Shown here one piece after another: positions 58,410 to 64,000 of a stretch of 64,000 nucleotides of DNA (position 1 is its first letter; every line of letters begins with the position of its first letter). The position numbers and the translations under genes were made by a program. The notes below the pieces were generated by a model. It was given only the letters and a program-made list of their open reading frames with translations, was not told the origin of the DNA and ran no database searches. Source of the stretch: JACVRM01 sp963809765 (lineage in GTDB: Bacteria > Actinomycetota > Thermoleophilia > Gaiellales > Gaiellaceae); NCBI GenBank assembly GCA_963809765.1, contig CAWEKT010000003.1, forward strand, positions 1,550,001-1,614,000, read 5' to 3'.

Positions 58410-61268
58410 GTGCGCGGTCGGGCAGCTCTCGCGCTAGCCGGGGCCGCGCTGTGCGGCCTGCTTCTCTTTGCCGTCTCGGCCGTCGCCGCTGACCCGGCCT
58501 TCGTCATCGGCCCGGACGGCAAGACCGCCGTCGCCTACAGCTACGAGCACGCGATCCGCGAGCGGGTCTGGGTGCCGGTGGCCGGCATCGACCAGGACGG
58601 CGACGCGGTCACCGACCGCGTGGCGCTCGACATCATCCGCCCGCTCGAGACGGCGGCAGGGCTCAAGGTGCCGGCGATCGTCGAGCCGAGCCCGTACTGG
58701 ACGTCGAGCGGCGAGGCGGGCCAGCACCTGCACACGACCGCGGGCGGAACGGCCGACCGGTTCCCGCTCTGGTACGACAACTACTTCGTCCCGCGCGGGT
58801 ACGCCGTCCTGCTGGCCCACGCCAACGGGACGGCCTTCTCGACCGGCTGCCCGCTGCACGGCGGGCCCGGCGACATCGCCAGCATGAAGGCCGTCATCGA
58901 CTGGCTGCAGGGGCGCGTGCAGGCCTTCAACGCGGTCTCTGGCGGCAGCGCCGTTGTCGCCGACTGGGACAACGGCAAGGCGGCCATGATCGGCAAGTCG
59001 TACACAGGCACGCTGCCGAACGGCGTCGCAGCGACCGGGGTCGACGGGCTCACCACCATCGTCCCCATCGCCGCGATCTCGAGCTGGTACGACTACTCGC
59101 GCTCGAACGGGCTGCGCTTCAACACGACGCACTACCCCAACCAGCTGGCGACCGTCGTCGGCACCAACAACGCGTCCGCCGCCACGCTCGGCGTCATGCC
59201 GCCCGACCGGCGGCCGATCTGCGCCAACAGCCGCACCGCCATGAACAACGAGGACGGCGATGCCACCGGCGACCTCAACGACTTCTGGCGCGCCCGCGAC
59301 TACAACGCCAACGTCGCGAACGTGAAGGCGTCCGTGCTCGCCTCCTTCGGGCTGAACGAGAACAACGTCCGCATGAACCACCTCTCCAACTGGTGGGCCG
59401 GGCTCGCCGCGAACAACGTCCCGCGCAAGCTGTGGCTCTCGCAGGAGGGCCACATCGACCCGTTCTCCTACCGGCGCGCGGTCTGGGTGGACACGCTCCA
59501 CCGCTGGTTCGACCACTGGCTGCTCGGCATCCAGAACGGGATCATGAGCGAGCCGCGCGCCACCATCGAGCGCTCGACGGACGTCTTCGAGGACGTCGCC
59601 GACTGGCCGCTGCCCGGCACCGCCAACGTGGACGCCTTCCTCAACGGGAGCGGCTGCGATCCCCGGGCACGATCGGCGCGTTCACGGGCGGCGGTGCGAC
59701 CGACTCGCTCTCGTTCGCCGACTGACGACGCAGACCGAGGCCGCGACGATGGCGACGCCGGACGGCGCACAGGTGAACCGCCGCGTCTTCCTCTCGCCGG
59801 TGCTGCGGCGCGACGTCCACATCTCCGGCGTGCCGACCATCGACCTGCACGCCTCCTTCGACCAGACGAGCGCCAACCTCGGGGCGCTGCTCGTCGACTA
59901 CCACTCCGATCCGTTCGTCAGGCCGAATCTGACCGGCGACGGTGTCATCGAACTCGCCGAACAGCTCGTGCTGGGGCGAGAGCTTCGGGCTCGACAGCGC
60001 CTGCTACGTCGAGCAGATCAAGCCGACCGTCTCGGTCACGAACTGGCTCGTCGCGAACGGGATCATGGACGCGCAGAACCGCGAGTCGCTCGCGAGCCCA
60101 CTGCCGCTCGCGCTCGGCGACGCCGTACAGGCTGACGTTCCCGCTCATCGCCAACGACTACGTGTTCCCGGCCGGCCACCGGATCGGCGTGATCGTCGTC
60201 TCGAGCTACAAGGACTACGGCGGCTTCAACGCCACGACCATCGTCTTCGCGCCGTCGCTGAACGTCACGCTCGACACGCGGCTGAGCAAGATCGTGCTGC
60301 CGGTCGTCGGCGGTGCGGCCGCGGCACGGAAGGCGGGACTCTTCCTCGACAAGACCGCGCCGACCCTTGCACTGCCCTCGCCTGCCCCGGTCGAGGCGAC
60401 CGGTCCGACCACGGCGGTCGGCTACTCGGCGAGCGCGACCGACGACCTGGACGACGCGCCGGCGTTCTCGTGCGCGCCCGCCTCCGGTTCTGCCTTCGGG
60501 CTCGGGACGACGACGGTCTCATGCACCTCGACCGACGCGAGCGGCAACACCGCCGGCGGGACGTTCGCCGTCCGCGTGCAGGACACGACGGCTCCTGCAC
60601 TCACGCTCCCGGCCGCGCCTCGCGTAGAAGCGACAGGGCCGTCCGGCGCGCCGGTGTCCTTCGCCGTGAGCGCAGCGGACGCCGTCGATCCGTCACCGAC
60701 CCTGTCGTGCTCGCACGCGTCAGGCGCGACCTTCGCGCTCGGCACGACGACAGTCTCGTGCTCGGCGCGCGACGCGAGCGGCAACACGGCCGCCGGCACG
60801 TTCGTGGTGACAGTGGGCGATACCGCGGCGCCGAAGCTGGTTGCCCCGCGAGGGCTGACGGCGAATGCGACCTCGTCGAAGGGTGCGCGCGTCTCGTTCC
60901 GCGTAACTGCCACCGACTCCGCCGACGCGAGCCCGACCGTGTCGTGCCGGCCGGCGAGCGGCTCGCTCTTCAAGATCGGGCGGTCGGTCGTCCGCTGCAG
61001 CGCGGCCGACGACTCCGCCAACTCGGCGACGGCTTCGTTCGCCGTCACCATCGCGGGCGCGCCCGAACAGTTGCGCGCGCTCCGCACCAAGCTGGCGAAG
61101 CAGCGCGGCGGCAAGCAGCTCGCCAAGCGCGTGAACGCGATTCTGTCGGCGCTCGCGAGCCGTCGGCAGGCGAAGGCGTGCGCCGGGCTGGCAGGGCTCA
61201 AGCTGTTGGTAGGCACCGCCTCGCTGCGCGCCGACGTCGCACGCATCGGCGGCGTGGTGCGCTGTTAG
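58410..61268 (+). CDS. Secreted Xaa-Pro dipeptidyl-peptidase (S15)-like protein with three HYR domains
   Basis: About 955 residues. Signal peptide (LALAGAALCGLLLFAVSAVA), S15 alpha/beta-hydrolase core with nucleophile GKSYTG near residue 195 and a His in SQEGHIDPF, then a PepX C-terminal jelly roll (LTFPLIANDYVFPAGHRIGV), then three HYR-type beta repeats (APTLALPSPAPVEATG..., APALTLPAAPRVEATG..., APKLVAPRGLTANA...) and a helical tail. The third catalytic position, usually GLNDxNV, reads GLNENNV, so Glu replaces Asp. Frame breaks near 59660, 59723, 59973 and 60127. Extracellular peptidase or esterase/hydrolase; substrate unknown. Confidence 0.82.
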   Translation: MRGRAALALAGAALCGLLLFAVSAVAADPAFVIGPDGKTAVAYSYEHAIRERVWVPVAGIDQDGDAVTDRVALDIIRPLETAAGLKVPAIVEPSPYWTSSGEAGQHLHTTAGGTADRFPLWYDNYFVPRGYAVLLAHANGTAFSTGCPLHGGPGDIASMKAVIDWLQGRVQAFNAVSGGSAVVADWDNGKAAMIGKSYTGTLPNGVAATGVDGLTTIVPIAAISSWYDYSRSNGLRFNTTHYPNQLATVVGTNNASAATLGVMPPDRRPICANSRTAMNNEDGDATGDLNDFWRARDYNANVANVKASVLASFGLNENNVRMNHLSNWWAGLAANNVPRKLWLSQEGHIDPFSYRRAVWVDTLHRWFDHWLLGIQNGIMSEPRATIERSTDVFEDVADWPLPGTANVDAFLNGSGCDPRARSARSRAAVRPTRSRSPTDDADRGRDDGDAGRRTGEPPRLPLAGAAARRPHLRRADHRPARLLRPDERQPRGAARRLPLRSVRQAESDRRRCHRTRRTARAGARASGSTAPATSSRSSRPSRSRTGSSRTGSWTRRTASRSRAHCRSRSATPYRLTFPLIANDYVFPAGHRIGVIVVSSYKDYGGFNATTIVFAPSLNVTLDTRLSKIVLPVVGGAAAARKAGLFLDKTAPTLALPSPAPVEATGPTTAVGYSASATDDLDDAPAFSCAPASGSAFGLGTTTVSCTSTDASGNTAGGTFAVRVQDTTAPALTLPAAPRVEATGPSGAPVSFAVSAADAVDPSPTLSCSHASGATFALGTTTVSCSARDASGNTAAGTFVVTVGDTAAPKLVAPRGLTANATSSKGARVSFRVTATDSADASPTVSCRPASGSLFKIGRSVVRCSAADDSANSATASFAVTIAGAPEQLRALRTKLAKQRGGKQLAKRVNAILSALASRRQAKACAGLAGLKLLVGTASLRADVARIGGVVRC

Positions 61269-61406
61269 GCAAACGACTCACAGACGGCGCGCAACCCGTG
61301 GGCACGGCCCATCGAACAGCGTTGGCGTCAGGTTTCCGTTGGCTCCCGGGCCGTCGTGTGCCCTGCTGCGCAGTGCCGTAGGCTGGCCCGCCGACCTGGA
61401 GGAGCC

Positions 61407-62591
61407 ATGACCCCTACTCCTTCTGCACGCGTGCGCAGCATGATGCGGATGACGATGGCCGACATGGCCGACCTGGCCGACGCCCGGCCGGGGGCGTTCC
61501 GGCTCGAGAACGCCGACAGCTACCTGACCCCGCCCGAACACGTCCTCGCCGCGACCCGCGATGCGGTCGGCGACGACGACCACAACAGCTACCTACCGCT
61601 ACGCGGGCTGCGCACCATGCGCGACGCGGTCGCCGCGCGTCTGCGCGAGGACTTCGGGCTCGAGTACGACCCTGAGGGCGAGATCGTCATCAGCGGGGGC
61701 GCCGGGGAGTCGCTGCTCAACGCACTCCTGGTGCTGATCGAGCCGGGCGACCCGGTACTGCTGACCAACCCGACGTACTCCGGGATGGCGCAGCGAGTGC
61801 GGCTCGCCGGCGGGGAGCAGGTCTTCACGAGCCTGGTCGAGGCGGAAGGCCGCTGGGCGCTCGACAGGGAGGACGCACGGAGACAGGCGGCGCGCTGTCG
61901 CGCCATCTTCGTCGCCTCGCCGAGCCTCCCGACCGGAACGGTCTTCACTGCCGACGAGATCCAGGCGCTCGCGGACGCCGCGATCGAGCACGACCTGCCG
62001 CTGATCTTCAACGGTGCGTGCGACAAGGTTCTCTACGACGGCCGGCGGCTCGCGCACCCGGCCGCCGTACCCGGCATGCGCGACCGGACGGTGGTCGTCG
62101 GGTGCATGTCCAAGAACTACGGGATGCCCGGATGGCGTATCGGCTGGGCAGCCGCGCCTCGCGCGCTGGCGGCGGCGCTCGAGAACACCCACATCTTCAA
62201 CGGAATCATGCCGAGCGGGTTCTGTCAGGCCGGCGCAGCGGCTGCCCTCTCCGGTCCCCAAGAGTGGCAGGAGCAGCTCACGGCGACCTTCCAGCGAAAC
62301 CGAGACGCGCTGCTCTCCGAGCTCGCGGCCGCTCCAGGCATCCGCACGGTCAGCCCGGAGGGCGGCTACTTCTTCGTTGGCGACATCGAGCAGCTTGGTC
62401 TCGACGCCGACACCTTCTGCCGCCGGCTGCTCGCCGAGCACGACGTCGCGGTTACGCCGATGCGCGGGTGGGGGAGCGACGACTACGGCAATTACGTCGT
62501 CCGGTTCATCTTTACGGACGAGCCCGAGGAACGACTCCGCGAGGCTGGTCGCCGTGTCGCTGCTTTCGCCGCGCAGCTGGCCGGCGGCTGA
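61407..62591 (+). CDS. Class I/II PLP-dependent aminotransferase
   Basis: 394 residues, uninterrupted. GGAGESLLNALLVLIEPGDP binds the PLP phosphate, the Schiff-base lysine lies in GCMSKNYGMPGWRIGW, and the C-terminal VVRFIFTDEPEERL carries the carboxylate-binding Arg. The usual NPxNPTG reads ASPSLPTG, so the substrate may differ from aspartate. The start is ATG 61407, preceded by TGGAGGAG. It stands alone. Substrate and pathway not clear. Confidence 0.9.
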   Translation: MTPTPSARVRSMMRMTMADMADLADARPGAFRLENADSYLTPPEHVLAATRDAVGDDDHNSYLPLRGLRTMRDAVAARLREDFGLEYDPEGEIVISGGAGESLLNALLVLIEPGDPVLLTNPTYSGMAQRVRLAGGEQVFTSLVEAEGRWALDREDARRQAARCRAIFVASPSLPTGTVFTADEIQALADAAIEHDLPLIFNGACDKVLYDGRRLAHPAAVPGMRDRTVVVGCMSKNYGMPGWRIGWAAAPRALAAALENTHIFNGIMPSGFCQAGAAAALSGPQEWQEQLTATFQRNRDALLSELAAAPGIRTVSPEGGYFFVGDIEQLGLDADTFCRRLLAEHDVAVTPMRGWGSDDYGNYVVRFIFTDEPEERLREAGRRVAAFAAQLAGG

Positions 62592-62828
62592 AACAAGCCG
62601 CAGTTCGGCGCCAACGCGGAGCGCGACCTGCCGGCATCGCGAACGGCGAGGGAAGCGAATGCCCCGCTCCACCGTCTAGACAAGCGTGTATCCAGCGAGA
62701 ACGGCTGCCCCTAGGCTCACTGCGTGGACGGGACTGAACGTGCCGAACGGCCCATTGCCCGCGTCCGCGTCCGGTTGTAGCCTCGAAACGGCTGCCGGGG
62801 TGACCCGGCGCATGACGGAAGGCTGCGG

Positions 62829-64000
62829 ATGAAAAAGGCACTTGCGATCGTGGCGGTCGCCGCACTAGCGCTTGCGGCCGCATTCGGGATCTTTAAGTCG
62901 GTGTCCGGCGGCTCGGCCGGGGATCGCGGCAAGGCTTCGATCCCCTCGGATGAGTCGGCCGTCAACAACGCCCAGGTCGTCTGGGGCCCGATCGTGCGTT
63001 TCTCCACGTCGCCTCTGCCGTCGCGGCGCCTCGTCGTGACGCAGAACGCCCTCATCCTCGACAGCGACCTGCCCCCTCCCGGGGTCGTCGACTCCAAGAA
63101 GGCCCGCGTCAGCTGCGACATCTACTACACGCGCGGCTGGAACAAGGTGGTACGGAAGCAAACCGTGGCCGGCACCTGGGTTCCGCCGTACATCGCCGAG
63201 AAGCTCTACGGCGGACAGCTGACGGGCCAGGTTCGCTGCGGTCCGTTCACCGTGGCGAAGAAGTCGCTCGGTCTCTGGCTCGGTGTCAACCCGCGCCTGA
63301 CGTGGGAGCGCGTCACGTTCGAACGGACGAATGGAAAGGGCGTCAATGGCTCGATCATCCGGACGCAGATCCGGACGGGCAAGCCCGCACCCCGGCTGGA
63401 TCCCGATGGGAAAGAGGCGACCTCGTTCCTTCCGTCTGTGCAGGGCGGCCCGATCTATCCCGCACTCGGCACGGTCCCCTTCGGCGGCCAGCTCGCCAGC
63501 ATCTGGCAGGCGTTCGGGCGCCCACCGGCGTCGACGTGCTCCGGCAGCCAGTGCTACTGGGCCACCGACACCGACCGCCTCTTCCTCCAGCTAGCCCTGC
63601 CGTTCAATGGCGCGGAGCAGGGGGAGCGGATCGTCGATCGTGCGGTTCTGTCCAGCAAGCGTCCCACCGCTTCCAAGCTTTCCGGCTGGGAAACACCCCA
63701 GGGCATCCACATCGGCTCGAGCCGTGCCGATGTCTTGAAGGCCTATCCGGGCGCCGACTGCGTCGGGCAACGATGCAACGTTACGCCCGCGCTCGCGTCG
63801 CTCGGCGGTGCCCGCTACCGCTTCTCGCTGGCCATCGGCCTCGATGACGACGCCCCAGACGCTGTGGTGGAGTCGATCGACGTTACTCAGATCGGCAGCG
63901 TCGAGGGCACCTGCCGGCCGACCGTCACCTTCCGCGAGCAGGGCATTCCCGACAGCGCCAGGATCTTCCACTTCGTGGCCCGGTGCAGCGGCAAGCTGAC
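62829..64000 (+). CDS. Secreted protein of unknown function (runs off right edge)
   Basis: At least 390 residues, open to the end of the window with no frame break. Signal peptide or anchor (KKALAIVAVAALALAAAFGIF), then a polar domain with Cys pairs (RVSCDIYYTRGW, GQVRCGPFTVAKK), then a second part with CSGSQCYWATDTDRLFLQL and CVGQRCNVTPALASLG. The pattern GIHIGSSRADVLKAYPGADC suggests a periplasmic-type ligand domain. Codon use (AAA, CTA, TTG, GTT) is less GC-biased than the polysaccharide genes. Family not recognised. The 237 bases before it hold a GGAAGG ribosome site and nothing else clear. Confidence 0.7.
   Translation, partial: MKKALAIVAVAALALAAAFGIFKSVSGGSAGDRGKASIPSDESAVNNAQVVWGPIVRFSTSPLPSRRLVVTQNALILDSDLPPPGVVDSKKARVSCDIYYTRGWNKVVRKQTVAGTWVPPYIAEKLYGGQLTGQVRCGPFTVAKKSLGLWLGVNPRLTWERVTFERTNGKGVNGSIIRTQIRTGKPAPRLDPDGKEATSFLPSVQGGPIYPALGTVPFGGQLASIWQAFGRPPASTCSGSQCYWATDTDRLFLQLALPFNGAEQGERIVDRAVLSSKRPTASKLSGWETPQGIHIGSSRADVLKAYPGADCVGQRCNVTPALASLGGARYRFSLAIGLDDDAPDAVVESIDVTQIGSVEGTCRPTVTFREQGIPDSARIFHFVARCSGKL

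Overview
The window is very GC-rich (mostly G or C at third codon positions) and uses many GTG starts with GTGA, ATGA and TGATG gene junctions. It carries an actinobacterial gene set: cyclase/AAA/solute-binding fusion, Streptomyces subtilisin-inhibitor-like protein, collagen-like envelope protein, SnoaL-like protein, LURP-one-like protein and leaderless regulators. This best fits a Thermoleophilia-type actinobacterium (Gaiellales/Solirubrobacterales), probably from a draft or metagenome assembly. The assignment is an inference from gene style, not from a marker gene.

Layout. 1-4.7 kb: signalling genes on the minus strand (nucleotidyl cyclase-ATPase-solute-binding fusion; GGDEF/HD-GYP protein). 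4.8-7.9 kb: secreted Ig-like protein, O-antigen polymerase/ligase-like protein and PIG-L deacetylase, translationally coupled. 8-11.6 kb: two-TM protein, then a coupled MntR-like regulator / Tat-exported multicopper oxidase / ZIP transporter operon with a palindrome at the promoter. 11.7-14.4 kb: glyoxalase-like protein, lipoprotein, CDF metal exporter. 14.6-56.7 kb: a large surface-polysaccharide region. It has a Wzx-like flippase, a second Wzy-like polymerase, a Wzz-like chain-length protein, an initiating sugar-phosphate transferase and eight glycosyltransferases. It also has two nucleotide-sugar epimerases/dehydratases, a DegT aminotransferase, four ATP-grasp ligase-like proteins, a NodB-like protein, a FemAB-like transferase, an LPG-flippase-like membrane protein and a pair of PQQ-type beta-propellers. 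Inside it lies a ~2,550-residue coiled-coil protein with an N-terminal HTH. 56.7-58.3 kb: tRNA 3'-fragment-like sequence, a nucleotidyltransferase-like gene and a ribbon-helix-helix/MazF toxin-antitoxin pair with a perfect operator palindrome. 58.4-64 kb: secreted S15-type peptidase with HYR domains, class I/II aminotransferase, and a secreted protein that runs off the right edge.

How it works together (inference). The polysaccharide genes supply a full Wzx/Wzy route: sugar activation, priming on undecaprenyl phosphate, chain extension, flipping, polymerisation and length control. The ATP-grasp, FemAB and deacetylase genes could decorate the glycan with amino-acid or amide groups. The giant coiled-coil protein could organise or regulate this.

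Two cross-cutting observations matter for any reader. First, about 50 reading-frame breaks occur in about 23 genes. At least about 40 are explained by loss of one GC (or CG) dinucleotide from an alternating GCGC/CGCG tract, so they look like systematic sequencing/consensus errors rather than decay; I annotate through them. Second, two families of short interspersed repeats occur. One is a GGGTCTGTCCC...GGGGACTGACCC palindromic element, and one copy of it sits in frame inside a coding gene. The other starts CCGGACATG and ends near GCACGCGTGGGTGACG, and lies just upstream of several genes.
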